A stretch of DNA of 64,000 bases from Zea mays (lineage: Eukaryota > Streptophyta > Magnoliopsida > Poales > Poaceae): NCBI RefSeq assembly GCF_902167145.1, contig NC_050096.1, positions 157,603,825-157,667,824 on the forward strand. The letters are read 5' to 3'. Shown here piece after piece: positions 10,121 to 21,950 of this stretch. The notes under the pieces are model-generated. The model saw only the letters and a program-made list of their open reading frames with translations. It ran no database searches and was not told where the DNA came from. Position 1 is the first letter of the stretch; the number at the start of each line of letters is the position of its first letter. The translations under genes and the position numbers were made by a program.

Positions 10121-12409
10121 CTAGTCGTCATCGCTATTATCATCAACAACATTTGGGATATTGCTCTCGTCATTATCACTGGCATATTGTCGTCCTGTTT
10201 CATCTTCTTCGTCCTCAAAATAATCTTCTTCATCCCTTTGTCTATGTAGATCTTCAACTACACTTGCATCTATAATATCAACATTTTGTACCCCAACAGT
10301 ATTATTGTTTATATCCACTTCAGTATGCTGAATATTAGAAGCAACACATTCATCGTCTTGGTAAGAAAGCGACACACCATTGGGTATTTCATCACTACAA
10401 TTTTCATCAACATTCCAAAGGTGCATATGCGCAAATTTTTGAACTACACTCCAGCTACCTCCATATTTGGTGTCATGCAAATAAAAAACCATAGTAGCCT
10501 GTGGCGCAAGAATGAAAGGATCATTTTTGTACCAACAACTAGAACGGTTGATGCTTTTCAATAATCCATCATCTTTTATTCTTCCCTTCTTGCTTTCTAT
10601 GTCAAACCAATCACATCGAAAAATAACCACTGACCGATGTCCACTCTTGTCTACATTATATTGCAACTGAATTATTTCTCTTAAGGAACCATAAAATTCA
10701 ATATCTTCACCATTATGTGTGCCTTGTGTCATTACACCACTATTTTGTGTCCTCCTATATTTCTCACGGTCGACAGTGTGGTATCGAACACCATCAACAA
10801 TATATGCTGAATAAACTCTTATTCGCAGATCAGGTTCACATGACAAAGCTAATAGATCAGAACAGAGATCTTCTCCTCGCTCATGCCAAAGTGTTCCAAT
10901 CTGTATATATAAAATTTGTATACAATGAGAATAACTTCAAGTAATAAAGGATTAAAATGAAATACAAAACAAGTTCTCACATAATTTTTAAACCAGGAAG
11001 AAAATTGTTTTTCTACTTGTTTTTCAATATCAGTAAATCCTCCCTCATTCTGCAACTCCTTTCTGTATAGACTGTAAAACATATTAAAATCATCAATTAG
11101 CAAGCAATGAATACAAAAAAACAAGAAGAAGCGAGAGGAATAGTGGGAATAGATACTCTATATATGGCTTGACCTCTGCACAATTGTTAAGCACATACCA
11201 AACCATCTTATCATAATCCTTATATAAATAAGTAATCCTTGGGGCTCCAAGTAATTCTACTCCATGCTGGAAAACAGATAAGTCACCCTTACTCATATCA
11301 ACATGCTCTCTATTCCTTCCCTCGTAATTGTGTCTTGTCTCAAGATCGTCAAAATACCTCGAACATGCATGCAAACATTCATTAGCAACATATGCTTCTG
11401 CAATTGAACCCTCAGGTCGTGCCATGTTCCTCATAGAATGTTTCAAAGTGTATAACCTTCTTTCTACAGGGTACATCCAGCCATATTGGACTGGTCCTCT
11501 AAGTATTGCCTCATCAGGTAAATGTACTGACAAGTGGAGCATAACATCAAACAATGATGGGGGAAATATTTTCTCAAGCTTGAATAGAACAATTGGGATA
11601 TTCTCTTTCATTTGGTGCAAAACATCTAATTTAAGGGTCCTAGCGCATAGCTGCTAAAAGAAGTTACCTAGTTCTACAATTGCTACATATATTTCATCGT
11701 GCATTATTCCTCAAAGAGCAGCTGGTAAAATCCTTTGAAGTATGATATGGCAATCATGTGTTTTCAAGCCTTGGAGGTTGCATCCATCAGCAGTGATGCA
11801 TGATGCTAGGTTAGAAGCATACCCATTTGGAAATTTCACACTTCTCAAAAAATCATAAAATGCTACCTTTTGATTTTTATCCATTATATAGGGGGCATGA
11901 GGAACCACATAGGTACCTCCATCACACTTCAAGTGTAAATCTTTTCTTATGCCCATGTCCTCAAAATCAAGCCTTGCATTAATACTGTCCTTTGACTTTC
12001 CTGGAAGAGCAAGAAATGTACCTAGCAAGTACTCACATATATTTTTTTCAATGTGCATTACATCAAGATTATGACGCAACTTCAAACCTGTCCAATATGG
12101 CAAATCCCACAGGCACGACCTTCTCTTCCAACATTGACCACCATTTGCATCTCGCTTCCTCTTATTGCTATTTGGATGCTTCCCTGGTTTAACTTCCTTC
12201 ACTCTTTCCAATTGTTGCATCAACTCAGTGGTACTAAATTGTTGTGGTTTGTCACGGTTCTCAATTTGGCCATCATAATCCTTCTTTTTCCTCCATGGAT
12301 GGTCATGTGGTAGCCAACGTCGATGACCAATATAGCATATTTTATTCCTTATTCTTCTGGAGCAATGATCTTTGTCACAATGGACACAAGCGTAGTATCC
12401 TCTGGTAAC
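10121..12409 (-). pseudogene. CACTA (En/Spm-type) TNP2-like transposase, C-terminal two thirds
   Basis: Runs right to left in exons 11157-12409, 10981-11071 and 10121-10900, with GT-AG introns at 11072-11156 and 10901-10980. The first exon carries Transposase_21 hallmarks such as LRHNLDVMHIEKNICE (about 12050-12090) and then a DUF4218-like part with GPVQYGWMYPVERRLYTLK. The last exon is a DUF4216-like domain (RIRVYSAYIVDGVRYHT) and an acidic tail. Such proteins catalyse cut-and-paste transposition of CACTA elements in the nucleus. Breaks: TGA at 11711-11713 and TAG at 11654-11656, both explained by single C-to-T changes, plus the element B insertion at 12409/12410. The reading continues across the insertion at 19937. 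Confidence 0.85.
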
Positions 12410-13092
12410 TGTTGGGGACTTGCTCTCAAATGCTATAAATTGAGAACAAGGCAACACAAAAACAGGTTACTTGTTAATGCCCTTCGTCCTTCGAAGCATT
12501 ATTTCCCCAAGGATATAATGATCTTCGGACGAAGGTCATGAAGGGCATACCTTCATCATCTCAACATACATATATGTATGATTATTAACAACGAATGGAG
12601 CATGTAAAGCATAAGAAACAATGTGAACAGTAACATTATCATATATATTTTCCAGTATATAATCGCAAATTAATATAAAGACAATATTGAATTACATTTG
12701 GTACCTTCGGCTTGACAGAAAACAAAGGTACGAGTGTGACGCAAAAGCAAATGCCAAGTCAGCGTGAACAGTACGGGAGTACTGTTCATCTATTTATAGG
12801 CACGGGGCGCAGCCCATGTGAAATTACATCCATGCCCTTTACATTTGCTAATGACTCTAAGGTAATCCATCGAGGTCTAAATAGTCTTTTCCCCTTTAAG
12901 TCGGTTCCCTTTCCTGCTGTCATGTCGAAGCTCCCTTGCGCGTAGCTTCGGCGCTGCGTCAACCTTCATATTGTTTGTGCTTCTCACACTGTGGTTCTGA
13001 TCCGAGTCCGAAGGTACCTGTTCATGTATTACACTCCGAAAACATTGTTAAATCATGTTTTTGAGGAACTTCGGAAGACGAAGCCCCCAACA
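12410..13092 (-). repeat. 3' LTR of element B (683 bp)
   Basis: Ends TGTTGGGGAC...CCCCCAACA. The TATA box on the minus strand is at 12791-12798. Homologous to 19253-19936 over its whole length and, more distantly, to the LTRs of A and C. Confidence 0.92.
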
Positions 13093-13103
13093 GTAGCCCC
13101 TCG
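13093..13103 (-). other. Polypurine tract of element B
   Basis: The minus strand reads CGAGGGGCTAC directly before the 3' LTR, the expected place for the plus-strand primer of reverse transcription. Element C has AAGGGGCTAC at the same place (43928-43937). Confidence 0.7.
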
Positions 13104-13246
13104 CAATATTAATTTGTTAGAATAACGAATTTAGATTGCGATACGGACGAAGGCCCTAAGCCGAAGGGCCAAAAAACACCTTCCCTTTGCTAGAATAGCA
13201 ACAGTCAATGACAGACGGGGCCCTCCAATTTGGAGTGCACTGGGCG

Positions 13247-13254
13247 TATAAATA
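13247..13254 (+). promoter_or_regulatory. TATA box of the antisense gene in element B
   Basis: TATAAATA on the plus strand, 156 bp before the ATG at 13403. Element C has the same octamer at 44085-44092, 137 bp before its ATG. The surrounding sequence is also conserved, including the closing words of the region ahead of the box. This argues for an internal promoter facing away from the LTR, against the sense of gag. Confidence 0.6.
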
Positions 13255-13402
13255 AGAACTCACCCCGAGCACATTTGTACGCTACTTGCCACCTGCTTTG
13301 TTTGCTCAATTTTTTAGCTCTTGCTTACCAACGCTTGCTTAGTTTCTTAGACTTCCTAAGCTTCGGTTTGGAGGACACGTTTTCGTCATTTCCGAAGATA
13401 AG

Positions 13403-16400
13403 ATGTCTCACGACAAGAAGACAGTTGCTGAGACGAAGCTAACCGAAGAGGAGAAGCTTCTTGAGGAGAAGACTGCTGGATTTGTTGAGTCAATAGCGAA
13501 AACGAATACAGAGAAGATTACTAAATAAATTCTGGAAGGCTTGTCTGAAGATACTGATGATAGTGACAGCTATGATGTGGAGAGTGGGGGCGAAGACTCT
13601 GAAGATCGGCCCTAGAGACCAAGTCATGCAGTCTTCGGGAAATCAACTATCAAACAGAGTCACCTTGATAATATGAGAGGAAGGTATTTTTCAAGATATG
13701 TCTATTGTGAGGGCGGACGTAGACAGAGCTGTTCCTGCTCCCGAAGAAAACGAAGTTGTAATCTACCGAAGCTTCTTCAAAGCTGGACTTCGGTTCCCGT
13801 TGAGCAGATTTGTGGTTGAAGTTTTAAAGACCTACCAGATTTTCCTTCATCAGATCACTCCTGAAGCAGTTATTAGAATGGGGATCTTCGTCTGGGCTAT
13901 GAGGAGTCAAGGTCTAGAGCCAAGTGCGAGATGCTTTTGCAGTATGCACGAACTTTCGTACGAGACGAAGCCCTAGGGCAAAGAACAATATCATAACAAT
14001 TTTGGGTGCTATAGCTTCGTTGCTCGCTCTAGCGCAAGCTACCTAGTGCCAACGTTTCGGAAGAGGTGGCCTGGGGCCTGGATGGAAGAATGGTTTTACG
14101 TGAAAAATGATTTGAAGGCGAGAGAAGATATTAAAGAAATCATCATGCGACCCATCTGGTCCCACTTCGGTCTCTGAAAGCCGAAGGTAGAAATTGATGA
14201 GGCAGCCGAAGCATGCCGAAGGGCCTTTAGCATAGTTTGCTCTTTTATTAGGACAAGAGACTTAGTTCAAGAACATGTAGCCTACAGGATATGGCCACTG
14301 ATAGACAACTAGGAAATGCCAAAAGAAACCATCACTAACCCTAGCGAAGGTGGTCTGGTTCGATTGAAATATACCTTCAGGTTTACAGACCAGTTTGTCG
14401 AACCAGATGATGACTGGCTGAAGTGTGTTGAAAATACTAGTGATGAGCTACTTGGAGCATACTCCAAGTCTGAAGATAATGCACTATCTGCGGCCTTCGG
14501 GAGCCGAAAAAAGAAAAGACTAAATAGGGTTTTTGATGCTATTGGATTTGTGTACCCTGACTATCGCTACCCGCCGCGAGGGCAGAAAAGAAAGGGTGCA
14601 ACTTTTGGAAAGGTTGCTGCTTCGGCTGCTCCAAGCGAGCCTGCGCCGAAGAGGAAAAAGTTGAAGGTCCTTACCCACCGACCGCGCTACATTGAACCGG
14701 CCATAGTGCCTGAATTTGGCGGGGAAACTTCTTCAGTTACTGAAGCGAAAGAACCTGCTCCTCTCATACAGAAGATTGAAGAGCCGGCCAACATGCCGAA
14801 GGCGCCCTCAACGGAGCTAGTTGAATCGCAGGCTAATAAAGGTAAAACTGAAGAGCCAAAAGTTGAAGAAACAAAAAAGCTAGAAATTTTAAGCCCTTCG
14901 GCGGAAGTAACAGTGCCGAAGGCACAAGAAAGTCTTGTGGTAACCCCAAAAAGAAAAAGGATGGTAAATGTACTAGATGTGTTAGAAATAGTGACAACTT
15001 TAAGGTCTACTCCTTCAAGTAAAATCGTCGAGGCTTCGAAATTGCAAAGCGAAGCTAAAACAAAACCGGACGAAGTTGAAGCTGCAACGAGCCAGGCTAG
15101 TGCCGAAGCTGGGCTTTCAGAGCCTGCTGATGAACAACCTTCAGAATTCGAAGAGAAAGCAGCAGAGGAAGAGGTTATAGAACAGAGTTTGCCTGAGAAA
15201 ACTCCCGTGTCTGGTCCTGAAGCTTTGAAAAAAAATATTGAATATATCATCCATCACGCTTCGGGAAAGAAGCTCTCTAAAGAAGAAGAACGAGAAGCTC
15301 AACACTATGCCCAGAAGCTGAAATATCCAAATGGGGCATTAGTATTCAACGGCAGCGGAGAAGAGGATTTCTTGTATTGTCTCCCAGACAGCAAGGAGAT
15401 ATCTGTCTGCCGGGAGATGAGCAGAAGCTTAGGATTCCCAACATTAGAAGATGTGCTTTCAGTACTGTCGAAAGATGAATTGGCTGACAGTTTAGCATAT
15501 AATAGTATAAAGGTGTGAAAATCAAATTTTTTCTACTTAAAAACGATTTTTTTCATTTGCTTATACTTAATACTATACTTATTTTGCAGGGCTTGATCCT
15601 TAGCAATGCCCTCAGGGCACAGAAAAATATCGAAGACGAAGGATGCACTATAGCTCTGAACAACCTTCGTTCAGAAGTAACTGAACTAAGGAACGAAGGT
15701 CTTGAAAAAGATAAAATATTAATTTCATTGGTGAGCAAAATAAAAGAAGACGAGGCTACTTCCAAAGCCCAGGCTGAAGCCCAGAAAAGTGAAATTGAAG
15801 ACCTTCGGAAATAGCTGGTTGAAGCCAAATTAAAATGTGATGTTGCCGAAGCTGAACGAGATGCCAGTGATTACTGGAAAAATTATTGTGAAAAAACAGT
15901 TGCAAAACTTCGCTCATCAAAAGAAAGATGTTTTGAAAAATCTGTGGAATGTGTAAAAAAGATAAAAACTAGCTTCGCCAACATAGGCACGTTCTCAAGC
16001 GAAGACAACTTCATACTGGGCGATCCTGAGGGCGTAATTGAGTGGATCAACGGTGAGGCTGAAGCCTTTGAAGAGATTTTGAGTGGCCGCGGGGACGTTT
16101 GTGCCTTCTCTGGTGCGAGGGGAGTTGCAGCTATTTTGGAGAAGTCAGGTTGCGAACATGTTAAAACCTTGGCTCAGGACGAAGCTGCCTTCTCCATTGA
16201 TGATACGAAGGACCCCTCGGCCGAAGCAAGCTTAATAGGCGGAAAAATTTTCACTGACATCTGGGAAAATGGCGGCCGAGGGATGGCCCATGAAATAATG
16301 AAGAAGAGCGAAAAAGACATTCATGACGCCTGAGAAGCAACAAAAGCAGCTGAAAAAGCTGCGGAACTCGAAAGACGGATAGGTATTATTTAATGGCTTT

Positions 16401-16609
16401 TAACTTTGTTGTTTATTTTTGTGACTTCGAACTAATTTATGTCTTCTACCGCAGCTGAACTATCTCCTCCCCCAGAGCCACTCAATCCACTGGCCGACCC
16501 AGAGACAAAGAAGACATTAGAAATTATTAATATGACCGAAGCTATTGTAGACAAAGTTGTTACCAAGCTACTTAACGAAGTTGCTAAAAAAGTTCTGAAG
16601 GAAGAATAG
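13403..16609 (+). pseudogene. Antisense three-exon gene of element B (Transposase_28-like)
   Basis: Exons 13403-15512, 15590-16382 and 16455-16609; introns are GT-AG, 77 and 72 bp, at the same places as in A and C. The product would have a short acidic N-terminus (MSHDKKTV...), a domain resembling PF04195 (about 13700-14310), a basic, Pro/Ala/Glu-rich middle with KRKKLK and KRKR clusters, and a C-terminal coiled coil (about 15600-15950) followed by a conserved globular part containing GARGVAAILEKSGCEH. The frame is broken by stops near 13526, 13612, 13974, 14176, 14311 and 15812. Expected to be nuclear if made, because of the basic clusters; function unknown. It lies on the strand opposite to gag and converges on it. 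Confidence 0.75.
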
Positions 16610-17662
16610 CAGTTATTGTAAAAACATTTCTAAGATATTAATGTAATATTTGCTGAACTAAGTCTGTAATATTCGATGTTTGTATCTTTGAATGTAATAT
16701 GTAAATTGTTTGTAATTCAGTTCTTTACGATGCATGAAACTTTACATACATACCGTTTTTTAGCCTTCGGCGAAAAAACACCTTCCCTTCTTTTCATGCT
16801 TCGTGAAGAAAAACTTTTATGTCCCGTGGGAATATTCATACTTCGTAAAGAACATCCAAGGGTCGTAAAAACATTAATGCTTCGTAAACAATAGATTTCT
16901 TCCTCCACATTAGATCTGATGAAGCTGTACTTCTTCAAAACTTATTTTGTGCCTTCGCACAATTTCACTTTTTCGAAGCATTCTCCGAAGATCAACATTG
17001 TATCCCCTTCTTGTGCCATTGATACAATATGATGTATGATGTTATGTTATGCGAAATGATGTGATGATGTTATGTTATGCGAAATGATGTTTATGCCGAA
17101 GACACACACTCACACCCCCATAGTGGAATACACAATCTCTTTGCCGCTTATTTTTCGGCTTCACCGCTTATTTGTCAGTGTATCAACGCTGACTTTTTTA
17201 TGTAAGTTCTGCATTCCCTTAGGAACGTCTTTTGAACTTCTTCGCCTTCTATTTCGGCGGTATTCGCGTTGACTTTTCGCGCTTTGCCTTATATTTCGGC
17301 GGTATTTGGCTCTGCATTCCCTTTGGAACGACTTTTGAGCAGAAAACTTACACTGCGCTCCCTTAGGAACGACTTTTTGTAGCTTCGACAAACTTACGCT
17401 GCGTTCCTTAGGAACGACTTTTTGTAGCTTCGGTGATACTTGCAATGTCATTTTTAGCCCCGCATTCCCTTAGGAACGACTTTTGAGCTTTAGCAATTTT
17501 TGGACTTCGTGAGTCTGTGGAGAAGATATATTTCACTATGGCAAGAATGAAGCTATTACAAGAAATTGAAAATGACAAGAAAACTAGGTTTACAATAATT
17601 GTTCCTTATTAAAAGAGAAAATGACAATGAATGTAAAAACTGTTTCAGGGGTAGGATATCTC
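16610..17662. repeat. Convergent-gene spacer of element B with short repeats
   Basis: About 1 kb between the antisense gene and gag. The left part is AT-rich. From about 17140 to 17520 it holds several copies of CCTTAGGAACGACTTTT and of a GCGGTATTCGCGTTGACTTT-type unit, matching the zones in A and C at the equivalent location. No pol sequence is present here, where A carries 4 kb of it. Confidence 0.7.
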
Positions 17663-19192
17663 TCAATAGATATGTTTCGATTCTGGCACAGTACTGTTGA
17701 ATGTGCGAGCTTCGGACTCCTCCCTGAAATCTCGCTACTGATGGGTCTATTGGCTCCCTTCTGGCTGCTGGCCTCGTGAATATGCAGGTTATAGTGGTGG
17801 CGGAGGTGGAGGCTGTGGCCAAGATGCCTGTGGCTGGCTAGCCGAAGCAACAGAAGCTGCAGGATGGTTACCCACATACTCTGGTATGTAGGGTGAGTGA
17901 TACGAAGCAGTGTGCATGACCTGCTTCGGCTGGTTCTGCTGAGCTGCGGCTTCTGCTATTTCCTTTTATTTCTGAATGGTGACATGGCACATCCTTGTAG
18001 TATGGCCCTTGTCCTCACCACAGAATAAGCAATAAATTTTTCTAGGCTGATCCCCAAACCATCCTCCGAAGCCCCTGACGCCTCTGCCTCTTGGAGCTGG
18101 CGGCCGGAAAGAGCTTTGTTGCTGCCCCAAAGCTTGTGAGGAATACTGTGGCCTCTATTGTTGACTTCCTCTGTCATCACTCTGAGTAGAGTTGTGAATT
18201 GACCTGACGTGCCTCGGGTGGATTCTTCCTCTGAAGCCCCTGGTCATTTCAGAGAACCTGTATGCTTCCTCCCTTCTTTGGCGGAAGTCATTGTCAGCTC
18301 GGATGTACTCATCCATCTTCTGGAGCAGCTTCTCCAGAGTCTGTGGGGGCTTTCTAGCAAAATACTGGGCAATTGGTCCTGGACGAAGCCCCTTGATCAT
18401 GGCCTCAATAACAATTTCGTTGGGCACTATAGGCGCTTGTGCTCTAAGACGCAAGAACCTTCGGACATATGCCTGGAGGTACTCCTCATGATCTTGCGTA
18501 CATTGAAATAAGGCCTGACTTGTGACTAGCTATGTCTGGAAGCCTTGAAAACTTGTTACAAGCATATCCTTGAGCTTCTGCCATGAAGTAATAGTCCCTG
18601 GCCGAAGAGATGAATACCATGTTTGGGCCACATTCCGAACTGCCATGACGAAGGATTTGGCCATGACAGCTGCATTGCCTCCATATGAAGATATAGTTGC
18701 TTCAAAACTCATCAAAAACTGCTTCGGGTCTGAATGCCCATCATACATGGGAAGCTGAGGTGGTTTGTATGATGGTGGCCATGGGATAGCCTGCAGTTCT
18801 GCTGCTAAGGGAGAAGCATCATCAAAAGTAAAGGTACCATGATTAAAATCATCATACCATCCATCGTCGTTGAACAAGCCTTCTTGATGAAGCTCCCTGT
18901 GTTGGGGCCTTCGTTCTTGTTCATCTTGAGCAAGATGGTGTACTTCTTCAGTGGCTTCGTCGATCTGCCTTTGGAGATCAGCTAGACGGGCCATCTTCTC
19001 CTTCTTCCTTTGTACTTGCTGATGGATTATCTCCATGTTTCTGATTTCTTGGTCCAACTCCTCCTCCTGGAGTGTTGGACTAGTGGCCTTCCTCTTCTGG
19101 CTTCAGGCCTCTCGAAGAGAAAGGGTTTCCTGATTTGGGTCCAATGGATGTAATGCAGCAGCCACTGGCGCTGAAGCTTTCTTCGGTGGCAT
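17663..19192 (-). pseudogene. gag: Gag of element B
   Basis: Starts at ATG 19192 (MPPKKASAPV), 60 bp from the 5' LTR, and would be about 510 codons. Order: a coiled-coil N-terminus rich in Q/E/R, the retrotransposon gag domain (about 18560-18780, containing QTWYSSLRPGTITSW), then a CCHC zinc knuckle (CLFCGEDKGHTTRMC, about 17990-18035) and a Pro/Gln-rich tail ending HIY. Gag forms the cytoplasmic particle and binds element RNA. Stops interrupt it at 19103-19105, 18530-18532, 18155-18157 and several sites in the tail; most fit CAG-to-TAG or CGA-to-TGA changes. No protease follows. Element C has the same gag at 63227-64000. Confidence 0.88.
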
Positions 19193-19230
19193 GACGATGG
19201 TCAGTGCTTGCCGAAGGTGGTCGAAAAAGG

Positions 19231-19252
19231 GTTCACCGGAGGTGGGTGCCAA
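19231..19252 (-). other. Primer-binding site of element B
   Basis: The minus strand reads TTGGCACCCACCTCCGGTGA next to the LTR. It matches the site of element A except for one base, supporting a common primer. Confidence 0.65.
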
Positions 19253-19936
19253 TGTTGGGGACTTGCTCTCAAATGCTATAAATTGAGAACAAGGCAACAC
19301 AAAAACAGGTTACTTGTTAATGCCCTTCGTCCTTCGAAGCATTATTTCCCCAAGGATATAATGATCTTCGGACGAAGGTCATGAAGGGCATACCTTCATC
19401 ATCTCAATATACATATATGTATGATTATTAACAACGAATGGAGCATGTAAAGCATAAGAAACAATGTGAACAATAACATTATCATATATATTTTTCAGTA
19501 TATAATCGCAAATTAATATAAAGACAATATTGAATTACATTTGGTACCTTCGGCTTGACAGAAAACAAAGGTACGAGCGTGACGCAAAAGCAAATACCAA
19601 GTCAGCATGAACAGTATAGGAGTATTGTTCATCTATTTATAGGCACGGGGCGCAGCCCATGTGAAATTACATCCATGCCCTTTACATTTGCTAATGACTC
19701 TAAGGTAATCCATCGAGGTCTAAATAGTCTTTTCCCCTTTAAGTCGGTTCCCTTTCCTGCTGTCATACCGAAGCTCCCTTGCACGTAGCTTCGGCGTTGC
19801 GTCAACCTTCATATTGTTTGTGCTTCTCACACTGTGGTTCTGATCCGAGTCTGAAGGTACCTGTTCATGTATTACACTCCGAAAACATTGTTAAATCATG
19901 TTTTTGAGGACCTTCGGAAGACGAAGGCCCCCAACA
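19253..19936 (-). repeat. 5' LTR of element B (684 bp)
   Basis: TGTTGGGGAC...CCCCCAACA, paired with 12410-13092. The TATA box on the minus strand is at 19634-19641, so transcription would run leftward into gag. Confidence 0.92.
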
Positions 19937-20354
19937 GAACCTCTACCAGACAAAGTGCTCAAACCAGGATAGTCATGAATACACCATATTACAGCAGCAT
20001 GTAGATCAAAATCTTTCCTACTCAGTGCATCAAAAGTAGAAACACCCAACCAAAGTTCTTGTAACTCATCAACTAGTGGCTCTAGAAATACATCAAAATC
20101 TTTTCCTGGACATTCCCGACCAGGGATGAGTAGACACAACATGAAGTTTGATTGCTCCATACATACCCACGGAGGAAAGTTATAAGGGATAGCAAAAACT
20201 GGCCACATACTATAAGAGGAGCTCATTTTGCCAAACGGATTAAAACCATCTGTGGCTAGCCCAAGCCTTATATTTCTAGGATCTTCTTGAAACCAATTAT
20301 GTTTTCTGTCAAAGTCTTTCCATGCCTCACCGTCAGCTGGATCATGATGTCGTT
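19937..20354 (-). pseudogene. CACTA TNP2-like transposase, N-terminal part of the Transposase_21 domain
   Basis: Continuation of the gene at 10121-12409. The minus strand shows the typical order HDPADGEAWK (20320-20350), DGFNPFG, YSMWPVF, PYNFPPW, LIPG and PLVDELQELW, as in TNP2 proteins of CACTA elements. The reading stops being transposase at about 20354, where Sirevirus sequence begins, so the first exons and the element's right end are missing. Joined to the left half, the protein would cover most of Transposase_21, DUF4218 and DUF4216. Confidence 0.85.
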
Positions 20355-21950
20355 CGACTCATGCTAAGGTCATTTATCGTTATTGATCCTCATCTTGTAA
20401 ACCTTATTCGTGAAAACCCCAGGTACACCAATATGACGCTTGAGGAAATTCTCAGAAAATTTGTAAGCGGGCACATGATGGTGAAGGAAGCAAGGTAAGT
20501 TGATGACATTGCCAACGGACCACTTCCCCTCTATGAGCCGCAGCCTGTTGCACTCAAGGAAACAAACAACAAGGAAGCGCTACCAAACAAGGTGGCACAA
20601 GTGGAGGTTGTCAGACTCAATGAGGAAGAGATGGCGCTTGTGATTAAGCGCTTCGAGACTGCATTAAAGGGATGCAAGGAGTACCCCCAACAAGAACAAA
20701 TCAAGGGGAAAGTGTTCTTGCTTCAAATGTGGTAAGCTTGGTCGTTTTATTGCACAATGTCTCGATAATGAGAATGACCAGGTACAAGAAAAGAAAGGGA
20801 AGAAGGAGAAGAAAAAGAACTACCAAAAGGCAAAGGGCGAGGCTCACATTGGCAAGGAGTGGGATTCTGACTGCTTTTGATTCGACTCCGACTATGAGGG
20901 ACTTGCTGCCTCCGCCTTCGACAAGTCCTCCCTCTTCCCCAGTGAGCGACACACTTGCCTCATGGCTAAGTAGAAAAAGGTATGTACATGAGATACTCCT
21001 AAGTACACTTCTTCTAGTGATGAGGATTCTGATGACGATGTAGACTATAGCGATCTCTTTAAAGGTGTAGATAGATCAAAATTAGACAAAATCAATGAAT
21101 TATTTGATGCCCTTAATGAGAAGGATAGGTTGTTAGAAAAACAAGAAGATATCCTTTATGAAGAACATGATAAAATTGTTAATGTTGAAAATCTCTTGTT
21201 TTAGAGGTTAAGAAAAATGAAATACTTTCTCCTGAATTATCTACTTGCCATGAGTGTATTTCTAGCCTTAATAGTTTAAATGCTGATTTAAATGTTAGAA
21301 TAGTTGCTCGTTCATCTGTGGAGCATGTGTCTATTTGCAAGAGATGTAAAGATTTTGATATTTATGCATGCAATGATCATGCTTCTACTATTTCTAAGTT
21401 GAATGATGAAGGTGCCAATCTTAATGCTCAACTTAAAATTTGCAAAAATCAATGTGAGAAGATAAAATTTGTCAGGGATGCCTACACCATTGGTAGACAT
21501 CCCTCCATTAAAGATGGACTTGGTTTCCAAAAGGGAACCAAGAACTTAACAATCCAAAGGGCCTCCAATCTCATCAAAGAGAAAGGGAAAGCACCCTTGA
21601 CTAGTAGTTCGCATTCTGTTCATGACAAAAAGAATCATACTTATTTGTATGCTCATGTTAAGAATACCTCTAATGTTTCTTATGTTGCTCATCATGATGG
21701 TTGTTATGATCGTGTTGTTTTACCTATGCATCATGATGTTGTTTTTTATCCTTATGCCATGTTTGCATCTTCTAGCTCTTTACAAGTTCATGGTAGGTGT
21801 AGACCTAGGCGCCATGTCCGTCATGTTGTTTCTCATGCGCCTAGAAATGCGTCTAAAATCCCAAATATGCTTTATTGTACTTATGATGCCTCGTATGTAC
21901 TACATTGTAAAAATGATAAAGTTGTTGCTAGAAATGTGGGGGCCTAAATG
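20355..21950 (+). pseudogene. gag: Sirevirus gag, decayed, 5'-truncated
   Basis: The frame can be followed from the junction with the CACTA gene: NMTLEEILRKFVSGHMM, KEALPNKVAQVE, then a zinc knuckle at about 20712-20754, and after that the long Sirevirus-type spacer with KINELFDALNEKDRLLEKQ and a KDGLGF/GRHPSIKDG motif (about 21480-21530). The third knuckle ligand is Arg instead of His (C-x2-C-x4-R-x4-C). Stops and frameshifts are frequent (for example the TAA after KEAR near 20496). The last clean stretch is 21318-21947. Gag would have formed the particle; this copy cannot. Confidence 0.8.

Larger units (their letters stand above)
12410..19936 (-). mobile_element. Element B: gag-only Tat-type Gypsy element inserted in the TNP2 gene
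   Basis: Complete LTR to LTR (7527 bp), minus orientation: 3' LTR 12410-13092, antisense gene 13403-16609, repeat zone, gag 17663-19192, primer site, 5' LTR 19253-19936. No protease, RT or integrase is present between gag and the 3' LTR. The five flanking bases are GTAAC at left and GAACC at right, an imperfect target duplication. By eye the two LTRs differ at roughly 14 positions, about 2 percent. The transposase reading frame joins across the insertion, which proves the insertion point. Confidence 0.9.
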
